Under the pieces are notes generated by a model, which did not search any database, was not told the origin of the DNA, and worked only from the letters and a program-made list of their open reading frames with translations. A program made the translations under genes and the position numbers. Positions 7,746 to 16,242 of a stretch of DNA of 16,530 nt are shown here, piece after piece (position 1 is the stretch's first letter; every line of letters starts with the position of its first letter). Source of the DNA: Deltaproteobacteria bacterium (lineage in GTDB: Bacteria; Desulfobacterota; Binatia; UBA9968); the NCBI GenBank assembly GCA_005878685.1, contig VBLN01000070.1, forward strand, positions 1 to 16,530, read 5' to 3'.

Positions 7746-8243
7746 TTACAACCGCCACTCGGCTTCCGATGTCTTTTTCTTGGTGGCTGTGATCGCTTCT
7801 TCAATCTTGCCTATCGCCTCCTCATCCATCGCTGATAGAAGAAGTTCGCAAAACCTTCGACCATCGTCGTGTTTGTCCGGCTTTCCGCCAATGGTTACAG
7901 TGGGAGACATGATCTGAATATCACTCGTTTTATGGAACCAAAAGAGCAACAGCATGGCGAGACCGCCTAGCAACAGACCATACTGCAGGATAGGTTCGAG
8001 ACCTGCTATGAAAGAGAAAATACAGACAGCTAGTAAAATGAGTCCCAACGCCAGGACCCACCATAGCCGCCGCCATCCTATTTGGACACTCGTGATCGCC
8101 TTATGCGGGATGAATATCTTGCTACTCCCGAAAACACCTCCTTCGCTCTGATGGTAAACTCGGTAATTCGTTAGAACCACGTAGCTTGACCGGCCTCTTC
8201 GGTCAGTTACAGCGAGGTGTCCAAGTTCGATCTCTTTGCTCAT
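7746..8243 (-). CDS. Two-TM membrane protein with a possible PH-like fold, function unknown
   Basis: A 165-residue protein I do not recognise by name. The N-terminal ~55 residues are strand-rich (SSYVVLTNYRVY, KIFIPHKAITSVQIG), a pattern like bacterial PH-domain proteins, where a phrase of the form LTN-RV is followed by a line ending in an I-x-x-I-P-x-x-x-I segment. Two hydrophobic segments follow, about 60-81 and 85-103. The C-terminal ~60 residues are soluble and helical, with a strand SPTVTIGG and an amphipathic acidic-basic helix. This is the usual strand, hairpin of two TM helices, strand order of membrane-anchored bPH2-type proteins, but that is inference. The ATG at 8243 has AGGAG 9 bp upstream. 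Confidence 0.8.
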   Translation of the reverse strand: MSKEIELGHLAVTDRRGRSSYVVLTNYRVYHQSEGGVFGSSKIFIPHKAITSVQIGWRRLWWVLALGLILLAVCIFSFIAGLEPILQYGLLLGGLAMLLLFWFHKTSDIQIMSPTVTIGGKPDKHDDGRRFCELLLSAMDEEAIGKIEEAITATKKKTSEAEWRL

Positions 8244-8391
8244 CCGTTTTTACTCCTGTCTCGGAACTTCGAGGCTCTCGATCTGGAGAGCACTGGACAG
8301 TAGCCCGTCAAGGAATTGTCCTAAGCTTTAGTAAAACAGAAATCAAGGATGGGCCAAGTGTCGCAGGACTTTCTATGTCACCTCAGATGGC

Positions 8392-10236
8392 TCACCAATA
8401 GAACGACATCACCAAAAACATTAACAGGCAAGACCAGTGCAGGATCAGGCAGGGCAGCAGGCTCTCCGAACGCTCCCGGGCCATGCCGGAGCTGATGCCA
8501 AAGAGAAGAGCGCCGGCATAGGTCAGCACCACACCGCGCGGGAAAAAGGGAAGAAAAGGCAGCAGGGACCAGAGGGCATAGAGCGTACTTGAGATGAGGA
8601 CCGGCCAGGAGAGAAACCAGGGGCCACCGTGGCGCTGGGTGGGAAAGCGCTGCGCGAGTGTGCCATGCAACAGCCCGCGGAATAGCACTTCGGCCGCGAT
8701 CGGAAAGGCGATCACGATGGCGAGTCCAGTCCAGGAGTACCCGAGGAAGGCCTGAGAACTTGTGAATGGAGGTGCAAATACCCAGGCACCTCCGGCCAGT
8801 CCTCCCAGCAACGCTCCGGGAAGGAGAAATAGCCAGTCAAGTCCAGTCGGCAAGCACAGCCCGAAAACCTTTGGGCCGCTTTGGAGCGAGGCGAGGGCGA
8901 GCACAAAGGTGAGCACGCAGAGCACTCCCGCATAGATCCCCGCCTGATTCTGAAAGTAGCTCTCGATCGACCCTGGCGGATCGCGAAGCCATCCCAGAAA
9001 GTAAGTCGCCATCATGGAACCGACCATGACGGCAGTGTTTTCCAGCAATGCGACAGCCAGAGTACTCAAACGCTGCGCCATTGTCGGCCTGCGATAGGCC
9101 TGAGCGACCGCATCGGCGATCTGCTGCGGCGTCAGCGAGGTTCCCGTGGCTCGCGGCGAGCCGCCGATTTCTCCTGAGCCGCCCCAGCGGTTGCCGGAGC
9201 GACGGTTCCCCGCAGCCGGATCGACAAGATTGAGCCGTTCGTAGGCGCTCTCGAGCGTCGCCGGCAGGAACGTATCGACCTGGCGCAAGGTATAGAAGTC
9301 GGGATTTTTCTGCAGGATGATGACCCCGAGGCGCTTGCCGTGCAGCCGCCGCAGATGCGGCTCCACCTCATAGATCCCCGCCTCGCTCCGGCAGACTATC
9401 GCCAGCTTGCTGTCGCCGATCTCGGCGCGGGCCAATTCCTCGACTTCGACTACCCCTTCGAAGTGATGCGAGGAATAGATCATCGCGTCGATGGCGCGCA
9501 AGACATCGGCCGTGTATTCGAGGAAGTCGATCTCGTGCCATTTCCCGTCCTTCTTCAGGGCGACTTCTTTGCTCCGCAGCTGCTCCAATTCGGCGAAAGT
9601 CGATTCCTGCAGCTCCCGAGGGAAGCCGCAAAGCTCCTGCATCTCCAGTCCGTGAGCGTCGATGGTGCCTTCAAGCCGCACGAGAGGCATGACCTTCCTG
9701 CGAATTTCCGGGTCGGCATCGTTCAATCGCACATGGTTGAGCAGCACCCAGATGGCGAGAACGGTATCGAGGTCGGGGTCGTTGGCGTAGATCGTCCAGT
9801 CTCTTCGCTGGAGATCCATGCCCTTGCGGATCACGACCATGGCCTGCTCGCAGGTGGCCAGCGTGAAGGACCGGACGCAGCCCTCGTGGTGGTCCAGGTT
9901 GAAGAGACCTTTTTCGACGTCAAGGAAAGGCCCCCCTTCAGCCGCTCCATCGAGATAGATAGTCCCTGGAGCCGCCTTCCGGGCGGCACTATCCGCGATC
10001 GTCATTCCCCGCTCGACGTGCACGGTGATAGTGGGCGACTCGCTGCAGACCAGTTCCCTCTCCTCGCCTTTCCTCCGGATCGAATAGCGATCAGGAAGCT
10101 CGCCGGCGACAGCCTCTGGCACCGAGCTTTTCTCGGCCGTCTGCGTCCAATTGTCGCCACTGTGCGGGGATTCCATGCGAACAAGTTCCTTTTGAGGCAT
10201 GGCCACTGGGAACTCCGAAATTGCGCCAACGACCAC
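8392..10236 (-). CDS. Fusion of a DHH-like soluble region and a CPBP-like membrane region
   Basis: A protein of up to 614 residues that I cannot name; numbering is from the furthest start, GTG 10236. Residues 60-340 are soluble. They contain NLDHHEG (113-119) and ANDPDLDTVL (151-160), which resemble the metal-binding motifs of DHH phosphoesterases, but in the reverse of the usual order. Around 348-366 is a Gly-rich segment (GNRWGGSGEIGGSPR). Residues 390-614 carry about six hydrophobic segments. AEVLFRG (515-521) matches the EExxxR motif of CPBP/Rce1-type membrane proteases with the first Glu replaced by Ala; LYALWSLLP has Ser where the FxxxH motif has His; and H600 is kept but the partner Asn is Leu604. 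A protease role is therefore doubtful. The true start may be ATG 10200 or ATG 10176, the latter with AAGGA 10 bp upstream. The base composition looks more GC-rich than that of its neighbours. Confidence 0.8.
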   Translation of the reverse strand: MVVGAISEFPVAMPQKELVRMESPHSGDNWTQTAEKSSVPEAVAGELPDRYSIRRKGEERELVCSESPTITVHVERGMTIADSAARKAAPGTIYLDGAAEGGPFLDVEKGLFNLDHHEGCVRSFTLATCEQAMVVIRKGMDLQRRDWTIYANDPDLDTVLAIWVLLNHVRLNDADPEIRRKVMPLVRLEGTIDAHGLEMQELCGFPRELQESTFAELEQLRSKEVALKKDGKWHEIDFLEYTADVLRAIDAMIYSSHHFEGVVEVEELARAEIGDSKLAIVCRSEAGIYEVEPHLRRLHGKRLGVIILQKNPDFYTLRQVDTFLPATLESAYERLNLVDPAAGNRRSGNRWGGSGEIGGSPRATGTSLTPQQIADAVAQAYRRPTMAQRLSTLAVALLENTAVMVGSMMATYFLGWLRDPPGSIESYFQNQAGIYAGVLCVLTFVLALASLQSGPKVFGLCLPTGLDWLFLLPGALLGGLAGGAWVFAPPFTSSQAFLGYSWTGLAIVIAFPIAAEVLFRGLLHGTLAQRFPTQRHGGPWFLSWPVLISSTLYALWSLLPFLPFFPRGVVLTYAGALLFGISSGMARERSESLLPCLILHWSCLLMFLVMSFYW

Positions 10237-10477
10237 CCGCGAGCTCGGGGTCAGGCGAAGGGCGCCTATTAGACAGAACGGACTAATCTCGGGATGACCG
10301 TTTTGGGGCAGAGAGTACCCATAAGGGACCGTTATGTCAACTTGAGGTTGCTTGTAGGTGATGAAAGGGGCTTCTGAAGCAAGTGGCTTGAAGTTTCTGT
10401 CTGACCTTCGCTATGACCACAAACTTCGTCGGAAACCGCGAGCTTTGGACCTTGTAAAGGTGATGATCTAGTCCTAC
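10237..10477. other. Intergenic, no gene seen
   Basis: No supported gene in 241 bp. There are two short dyads: ATTAG-N10-CTAAT near 10268-10287 and CATAA-N7-TTATG at 10320-10336, either of which could be an operator for the divergent or adjacent genes, with no further evidence. Short palindrome GCTTCTGAAGC near 10369. I see no terminator with a T-run and no convincing promoter. Confidence 0.4.
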
Positions 10478-10678
10478 TCAGAGGACATCACCGGACATCA
10501 TTTGTATGGCTGGCCTGTAGCTGACCCACTGAAGGCTTACCTTCTGCGCTTGCTCTTTATTTAGCCCCTCCGCCTCGACGATTCTGACTGTCCGTCGCTG
10601 TGAAGTAGCGTTCATGCACTTAGCGCAGCCGCCAAAGATACAACAGTCTCTTGTGACTCTATATTTGCCGTCATCCAT
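10478..10678 (-). CDS. Small Cys-rich protein, hypothetical
   Basis: A 66-residue reading frame that I do not recognise. Residues 12-21 carry a cysteine cluster (CCIFGGCAKC), with another possibly metal-binding arrangement formed by CC-x3-GGC-x-C. The C-terminal half (EAEGLNKEQAQKVSLQWVSY) looks like normal coding sequence with alternating hydrophobic and polar residues, which favours a real gene over chance. It lacks a clear Shine-Dalgarno before ATG 10678 and has no gene neighbour that suggests a role. A zinc or iron-sulfur site is an inference. Confidence 0.4.
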   Translation of the reverse strand: MDDGKYRVTRDCCIFGGCAKCMNATSQRRTVRIVEAEGLNKEQAQKVSLQWVSYRPAIQMMSGDVL

Positions 10679-11030
10679 GCTATCTACTCACGACGGGGGC
10701 ATTTTTATATCCCCAGCGCGATACAAAAGTCAACAGAAAGACGACAAAAGGTGACATTCTTTGCCAATAATGCTGGCTGCTGCTGTGAAAAGGAGTCTTT
10801 TATGTGCCTTGTAAGTTCTCAATTTTATTGCCTTCTAGTGTTTGGCAAGGGACCTGGAGGTGTCTTTGTCCAGATAAGTAACGGGATACCTAAAGAACTG
10901 ATGAAGAGCATGTCCGCGCTGTCATGGGCGGCCATCTAACTCCCAGAATAAGCCTCTAAGAAGTGACCAGGGAGAGAGCAAGACACGGGCAATTTTTGTA
11001 GAATTTGCACGGCGCTCAGATTATTGATTT
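10679..11030. other. Gene-poor gap with one marginal ORF
   Basis: 352 bp between the small Cys-rich ORF and the tRNA. Apart from the 45-codon frame at 10802-10939 (listed separately) I see no gene. The base composition is lower in GC than in the flanking genes, especially 10690-10850. No inverted repeat of 7 bp or more with a T tract is visible on the 3' side of the tRNA, so its terminator is not identified. Confidence 0.4.
10802..10939 (+). CDS. Possible 45-residue small protein, hypothetical
   Basis: An ATG at 10802 follows AAAAGGAGTCTTTT, a near-perfect ribosome-binding site with 6 bp spacing, and opens a 45-codon frame ending in TAA at 10939. The product starts MCLVSSQFYCLLVFGKGPGG, with a short hydrophobic stretch of about 12 residues, and ends with SALSWAAI. 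An in-frame GTG at 10751 would extend it to 62 residues. The good Shine-Dalgarno is the only positive evidence; the composition is not clearly coding. It lies in a gene-poor gap. Confidence 0.25.
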   Translation: MCLVSSQFYCLLVFGKGPGGVFVQISNGIPKELMKSMSALSWAAI

Positions 11031-11106
<76 letters not shown>

Positions 11107-11142
11107 ACGTCAGGACAGGACGGGGTGATAAATGCTGAAATA

Positions 11143-11171
11143 AAGGTAGGAGAGAGATCCGGAAAAGTCAA
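11143..11171 (-). promoter_or_regulatory. Possible promoter of tRNA-Ala
   Basis: On the minus strand TTGACT (11166-11171) and TACCTT (11143-11148) are 17 bp apart. The -35 is a good match, the -10 weak. Transcription would begin near 11136, about 30 nt before the tRNA 5' end. Confidence 0.35.
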
Positions 11172-11188
11172 ATACAAACAGACGAGTC

Positions 11189-11230
11189 AGTAACGATGAG
11201 GAAATGGATTGAAACTCAGTTCTCGTTACT
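11189..11230. repeat. Inverted repeat overlapping the recN stop
   Basis: AGTAACGA (11189-11196) and TCGTTACT (11223-11230) are a perfect 8-bp inverted pair 26 bp apart; the next inner bases TGAG (11197-11200) and CTCA (11215-11218) also pair after a 4-base bulge. The right arm contains the last codons and stop of recN, so the stem may form at the mRNA 3' end. There is no real T run afterwards on the minus strand, so it is a weak terminator candidate. Confidence 0.4.
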
Positions 11231-12926
11231 TATCATTCGCCCTTACCATCTCCTCCGCATGGCGCATGGCCTTGTCTGAAATCCTTATCCCACCCAGCAT
11301 GCGTGCCACTTCCGCCACTCTATCGCGCTCGCCAAGTTGCTTGACCCCTGTGAAAGTCCTACCCTTGATAACCTCTTTTTGCACGACGTAGTGAGAATCG
11401 GCTAAGGCCGCGATTTGCGGCAGGTGCGTCACGCAGATCACCTGATGGGACCCGGCGACTCTTTTGAGCTTCTGCCCCACGATCTCCGCCACCCGGCCGC
11501 CAATGCCGGCATCGACCTCGTCAAAGAGCAGCGTGGGAATGTGTCCCTGGGCCAGCACTAACGATTTGATCGCCAGCATCAGGCGCGAGAGTTCGCCCCC
11601 GGAGGCGATCTTCACCAAAGGCTTCACTGGCTCGCCGGGATTCGGCGAAAAATAGAATTCAACCTGATCCATTCCCAGATCCGTCAATTTTCTTCCGCCG
11701 ACGACAAAAGGCGGATCATCGCCCGCTTCTCCGGCTTCAGGGAAGCGGGCCTCAAACGTCGTCCCTGCCATTCCGAGAGTCCCCAGCTCCTTTTCCATTT
11801 CCCTTGTGAATTTGTTGGCCACCTTTTTGCGCTCACGTGAGAGAGTCTCTGCCGTGTCCCAGGCCGAGCGGCGCGCCTGCTCACAGCTCCGCTCTAGGCT
11901 CGGCATCTCCTCCTCCCCACGCTCCAGTCCCTTTAACTCTGCCGCCACTTTTTCACCGAGCTTGAGAATCTCCTCGACGGAGCCCTGGTATTTTCGCTTC
12001 AGCCGGTTGATCTCGGCGAGCCTCTCTTCCAATTGCTCCTGGGCTGCTGGATCGAACTGGACGCGGTCGGTATGTCGTCGGAGAAAAGACGCGGCTTCCT
12101 GCAGTTGAGCCAGAGCAGACTCAAGCAGCTCCACGGCCGCATTCAGGCTGCCATCGATCTTGGCTAGCTCCCTGAGTCGCAGCGCATATCTTGCCAGCCG
12201 GCCGACCACGGCCTCATCTCCTTCATAGACCAGCTCCTCTCCTTCCTTGCACCCCTGGTAGAGCTTTTCCGCATGCATCAGGATATTTCGCCTTTCCTTG
12301 AGCTCTTCCTCCTGTCCGGGCTGCAAATCCGCCCGAGCGATCTCTTCTGCCTGCCCACGCAGCCACTCCTCTTCGCGCCTGCGCTTGTCGAACAGCTCCC
12401 TGGCCCGCCGTAGATCGTCCCACGCGGCCATGAGAGAGATATATCTCTGCCTCATCTCCGCCGCTTTTTCATTCAGACCGCCGTAGCCATCGAGCAATTG
12501 AAGGTGACTCTCGGCTCTGAGCAGCGCCTGATGCTCGTGCTGGCCGTAGATATGGATTAGATGCGGGCCGATGTCGGTCAGAAGTCCCACGGGACAAAGC
12601 CCGCCGTTCAGGTAGACGCGGTTTTTCCCTGACCGGCTGGCAATCCGTTTGATCACCAACTGGTCCTCGATTTCGTATTCACCCTTGCGGAGCTTCTCCC
12701 TGAGCGCCGCCGGAAATGACTCAAACAGCGCCTCAACGGTCGCCTCCTCCTCGCCGTGGCGAATGATGTCTGCTGAGACGCGGCCGCCTGAGATCAGGCC
12801 GAGGGCGTTGAGAACAATCGTCTTGCCCGCGCCGGTCTCGCCGGTCAGAACGTTGAGCCCGGGGCCCAGCTCCAACGCCACTTCATCAATGACTGCGAAA
12901 TTCTTGATCCTGAGCTCCCGCAGCAT
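11226..12926 (-). CDS. recN: RecN, SMC-like DNA repair ATPase
   Basis: RecN acts in double-strand break repair; it is a dimeric SMC-like ATPase that binds DNA ends and supports RecA. From the ATG at 12926 it has 566 residues, normal for RecN. The first residues MLRELRIKNFAVIDEVALEL are typical. Walker A is GETGAGKT (29-36), the ABC signature ASGGELSR near 441-448, and Walker B LLFDEVDAGIGG near 466-477 with catalytic Glu470. Long charged coiled coils lie between about 150 and 370. The longer frame to 13016 adds 30 residues of no RecN similarity that overlap nadK, so I rejected it. It starts 4 bp after the nadK stop; the two are a common pair and probably co-transcribed. Confidence 0.97.
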   Translation of the reverse strand: MLRELRIKNFAVIDEVALELGPGLNVLTGETGAGKTIVLNALGLISGGRVSADIIRHGEEEATVEALFESFPAALREKLRKGEYEIEDQLVIKRIASRSGKNRVYLNGGLCPVGLLTDIGPHLIHIYGQHEHQALLRAESHLQLLDGYGGLNEKAAEMRQRYISLMAAWDDLRRARELFDKRRREEEWLRGQAEEIARADLQPGQEEELKERRNILMHAEKLYQGCKEGEELVYEGDEAVVGRLARYALRLRELAKIDGSLNAAVELLESALAQLQEAASFLRRHTDRVQFDPAAQEQLEERLAEINRLKRKYQGSVEEILKLGEKVAAELKGLERGEEEMPSLERSCEQARRSAWDTAETLSRERKKVANKFTREMEKELGTLGMAGTTFEARFPEAGEAGDDPPFVVGGRKLTDLGMDQVEFYFSPNPGEPVKPLVKIASGGELSRLMLAIKSLVLAQGHIPTLLFDEVDAGIGGRVAEIVGQKLKRVAGSHQVICVTHLPQIAALADSHYVVQKEVIKGRTFTGVKQLGERDRVAEVARMLGGIRISDKAMRHAEEMVRANDK

Positions 12927-12930
12927 CGCC

Positions 12931-13782
12931 TCAGCGCTCTCCCCATTTGAGCTTGTTGCGCAGGATCTCGAAGTAACCACGCTCAGGAACTTTGACCAGC
13001 GAGACGGGGACGCCATAATCTCTGACTTCGACCACGTCGCCGTCTTTCAAGAGCACGCCCTGTTGCCCGTCAGGACTTAAGATCACGGTGTCGCCAGCGG
13101 AGCGCAGAGTGACACGAATCATCGACTTGCTGGAAACCACGATCGGCCGATTGGTCAAAGTATGCGGACAGATGGGCGAGAGCAAAATTGCTCCGAGCGA
13201 AGGATAAAGGATCGGACCACCAGCAGCCAGAGAATAGGCAGTCGACCCTGTGGGGGTGGAAATAATCAGCCCGTCGGCCCGGTAGGTGCAGAGATATTCT
13301 TCCCCCACGTAGGCCTCGAGATCGATGATCCTGGAGCGCGCGCCTTTGGCGATGACCGCGTCATTGAGTACGCGGAACCTCTTTGGCTTATTCCTTTTGC
13401 TGCGAACCTGAACCTCCAGCGTCATTCTCTTCTCGACGGAAACGTCTCCCGCCAGCGTTCGCGCCAAGACCGATTCCAGCTCGTCGACCGCCACCTCCGT
13501 GATGAAGCCCAATCCTCCGAGATTGACACCAAGGATCGGCACCTGGGGCCGCTCGACGAGTCGAGCGACGCTGAGAAGGGTCCCGTCGCCGCCCAACACA
13601 ACGATCAGATCGGCTTTCTTTGCCATCTCTTTCTTGTTGCAAGAGCGCGCACCGTTCTTGAACAGACCCGGTTCTACGAGGACATGCTTTTTCTTTTCCT
13701 TGAGCCATGGCACCAACCAGCTTATCATGTCAGCCGCCTTCGGCTCTTGGTACTTTGCTACCAGACCAACTACGCGAATCAT
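12931..13782 (-). CDS. nadK: NAD kinase
   Basis: Phosphorylates NAD to NADP with ATP or polyphosphate; the only route to NADP in most bacteria. From ATG 13782 it is 283 residues. The catalytic-site motif GGDGT is at 64-68 with Asp65, then VNLGGLGF (86-93), LNDAVI (139-144), ADG (169-171) and TPTGSTAYS (177-185). SPICPH near 202 belongs to the C-terminal domain. A longer frame to 13887 exists but the extra 35 residues are atypical, and the predicted promoter lies inside it. ATG 13782 has AAAGG 8 bp upstream. Leads into recN. Confidence 0.97.
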   Translation of the reverse strand: MIRVVGLVAKYQEPKAADMISWLVPWLKEKKKHVLVEPGLFKNGARSCNKKEMAKKADLIVVLGGDGTLLSVARLVERPQVPILGVNLGGLGFITEVAVDELESVLARTLAGDVSVEKRMTLEVQVRSKRNKPKRFRVLNDAVIAKGARSRIIDLEAYVGEEYLCTYRADGLIISTPTGSTAYSLAAGGPILYPSLGAILLSPICPHTLTNRPIVVSSKSMIRVTLRSAGDTVILSPDGQQGVLLKDGDVVEVRDYGVPVSLVKVPERGYFEILRNKLKWGER

Positions 13783-13806
13783 CACAACGACCTTTCGTCT
13801 AGCGAG

Positions 13807-13834
13807 ACTATCACATCGACGAAAAAAATGTCCA
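13807..13834 (-). promoter_or_regulatory. Possible promoter of nadK-recN
   Basis: On the minus strand TGGACA (13829-13834) and GATAGT (13807-13812) are 16 bp apart, with seven T in the spacer. The predicted start near 13800 gives an 18-nt leader that still holds the AAAGG ribosome-binding site. This supports the short nadK start at 13782. Confidence 0.45.
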
Positions 13835-13967
13835 TGAAGAATAGGCAACGGGGAGGTCTGTCCCGAAAGAAGGGAGGCACAGGACACCGAACGGTCTCAG
13901 AGATTACAAACAGATCACGTTAAGTGCTTCGGAGCAGAAAAGTAGCGAACGGACAACGCGGTCCCCC

Positions 13968-16222
13968 TCAAGCGGTGGGCCTCGACGACTCTAAGGCGAA
14001 GTAAATCTTCTCGGCGGTAAGCGGAAGATCGGAGACTCTCACTCCAACCGCATCGTCAAGGGCGTTAGCAATGGCCGCCGCAGTGGCGACAATCCCGTTT
14101 TCTCCAATCTGCTTGGCTGCAAAAGGGCCGGGGCCGACAGGATCCTCAACCAACACCGTCTGTAGAGACGGAAGGTCCTGGATGCAGGGAATTCGATAAT
14201 CGCCGAGATTCACGGTCACAACCTTGCCACCCTCCGTCACCACCTCTTCCATCGTGGCGTAGCCTAAACCTTGGATCACGCCGCCCTCGATCTGCCCTTG
14301 ATGGGTGAGCGGGTTAATCACCGTGCCGACGTCATGGGCGGTGACAATGCGCTTCACCCTGAGGAAGCCGGTCTCTCGATCAACCTCGACTTCAGCGATT
14401 TGAGCTACGAAGGCGGCGACGGGTGAGCGGCTCTTCATCTGAAAAGTCTTGCGAACGCGTAAATCTCCATTCTCTTCTGCAGCGCGCCGGGCGATCTCCA
14501 CAAAAGATAGCGCTTTCTTCGCTCCGCCTGCTGTCAGGAAACGGCCCTTTTCCAGCTTTACGTCGCTCGCGTTGCAACCTAGAAGCGAAGCCGCTGTGGA
14601 TCTTAGCCTCTCGCGCATCTCCTTGGCAGCTTCCAGGACCGCCTGTCCGCTCATGCTGGTGATCTTGCTTCCCCCGGGCGCAGCGTCATTTTCAAAAGTC
14701 TCTGTATCTCCGATCTTGGCCCAGACGTCACCTGGGCGAATCGTAAGCACCTCCGCCGCGATCTGTCTAAGAAGAGTGTGCGTTCCGGTTCCCGTGTCTG
14801 GCACAGCAGTGAGAATCGTAACCTGGCCGTCAGGTGAGACCGAGACTTCTGCGTTAGCCTCTCCCGAACCGCCCACATGGCGGAAAGAGACACCGATTCC
14901 TCGGCCGATACCTTGCGCCGCCTTGGTCTTTCCCCAGCCAATCTTCTTAACCGCAGCCGCTAACGTCTCTCGGCAGCGGACCTTCTCTACTCCTCTGCCG
15001 CCGGGCAATTTATCCCCGTCCCTAAGGAGATTTTTGAGCCGAAGACCCAAAGGGTCCATGCCCAACTCTTTGGCAATAAGGTCCGTATGCGATTCAACCG
15101 CAAAAACCACCTGAGGCTGGCCAGGGGCGCGATAGTAACCACAAGGAACGCTGTTCGTATAGACACCGTAAGAGCGAATCGCATAGTTCGGAATTCTGTA
15201 GACCCCCGTCGCATGTGTCGCGCCGCCGAGATTGGGGATCTCTCCAGGCTTGAACGCCGCGTAGGCGCCGCTGTTGAAAATCACCTCCGCCTCGCGTGCC
15301 ACCAGTGTGCCGTCTTTCTTAACTCCGCTTTTGAGTCTCACCAGCGACGGATGGCGCGGATCGCCTGCGGTCAACTCCTCGGCATAGGTCATGACCATCT
15401 TCACTGGGCGCCTGGTCGCCTTTGCAAGCTGATAACAGATGGGAATATCCATCAACGAGCCTTTACCGCCGAAGTCGCCCCCAACAGCAACGATGTGAAC
15501 CCGAATATGATCCTTGGAAAGATTCAATTGCTTCGCGAGCTGATCCTTGAGACGGAACGGGGCCTTGCAGGAAGCCCAGACTCCGATGCGATCCGAGCCA
15601 TCGAGCGTCACCACGGCCGCGTGAGGCTCCAGATAAGCTTGATGGGTCATTTGGGTGCAAAAGGTGTGCTCTAAAACGATGTCGGCTTCTTCAAACCCGG
15701 AGCTAAGATCGCCTGCCGACCAGTTCTGGATGGCGAAGACATTTGGAATCATCTCCGGAGGACGATGAAAGCCCTTGTAGGATGGCAGCTCCTCGTGAAC
15801 GAGAGGGGCTCCAGGCCCAATCGCCTTTCTCGGATCGAATACCGCTGGTAATTCTTCGTAGTCGACTTCGATGAGAGAGAGCGCCTCTTCCGCCGCATCG
15901 AGATCTTCGGTCGCAACCGCGGCAACCTTTTCGCCGACGAAGCGCACCTTCCCCTGGGCTAGGACCGGGATGTCTTGCAGGCTGAGTCCGACGCGAAACG
16001 GTGGCAGATCCGCGCCCGTGAGAACACAGCCAAAACCCCATTTACCTTTTTTGCCTTCTCCGTATTCACCCGCACGATCCTCGCATGCGAGAGCGGGCTG
16101 CGCAGGCACTTACCCCAAACCATGCCAGGAAGTTGCACATCGGCAGTATAGAGAGTCGTGCCCCCAACCTTCTCGGGGCCTTCGATTCTCCCCATCGGAC
16201 GTCCCACGATCTTCAATTCCAT
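13968..16222 (-). pseudogene. Xanthine dehydrogenase/aldehyde oxidase family molybdopterin-binding subunit, frameshifted
   Basis: Large (MoCo) subunit of a molybdenum hydroxylase. The start MELKIVGRPMGRIEGPEKVGG (ATG 16222, GGGGCGG upstream) is in one frame; from about 16025 the rest is in another. Joining GVLA to VLTGADLP at the break restores the usual family sequence and needs removal of 2 bases (a GT repeat in GCTGTGTTC), giving 750 residues, the normal length. Motifs in the large part include QAYLEPHAAV, GGDFGGKGS, CGYYRAPGQPQ, DVGTVINPLTHQGQIEGG and the active-site Glu in KQIGENG. The loop that holds the Cys of true CO dehydrogenase (form I) is GYYRAPGQ, with no Cys, so the substrate is not CO. 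The FeS and FAD subunits are not seen. A PhnE-like permease gene ends 20 bp upstream. Mutation or sequencing/assembly error. Confidence 0.88.
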
Positions 16223-16242
16223 CTTCCGCCCCTTTTAAGGCA

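Noticed and set aside
9340..10272. A 310-residue plus-strand reading frame
   Set aside because: It is the antisense of the DHH/CPBP-like gene in GC-rich DNA. It has no recognisable domain, and the minus-strand frame is the one with recognisable motifs.
12927..13016. N-terminal extension of RecN
   Set aside because: The 30 extra residues overlap the nadK 3' end, and RecN proteins start at MLRELRIKNF-like sequence.
13783..13887. N-terminal extension of NAD kinase
   Set aside because: The added residues are unlike the family and cover the predicted promoter; ATG 13782 has a ribosome-binding site.
13162..13923. A 253-residue plus-strand reading frame
   Set aside because: It lies opposite nadK, a certain gene, has no ribosome-binding site of note and no domain.
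14449..15114. A 221-residue plus-strand reading frame, and others opposite the molybdenum hydroxylase
   Set aside because: All are antisense to a long conserved gene and have low-complexity Ser/Arg/Pro composition.
14000..16222. Carbon monoxide dehydrogenase large subunit (CoxL form I)
   Set aside because: The active-site loop lacks the Cys of the AYRCSFR motif and reads GYYRAPGQ instead, so I keep the broad family name.
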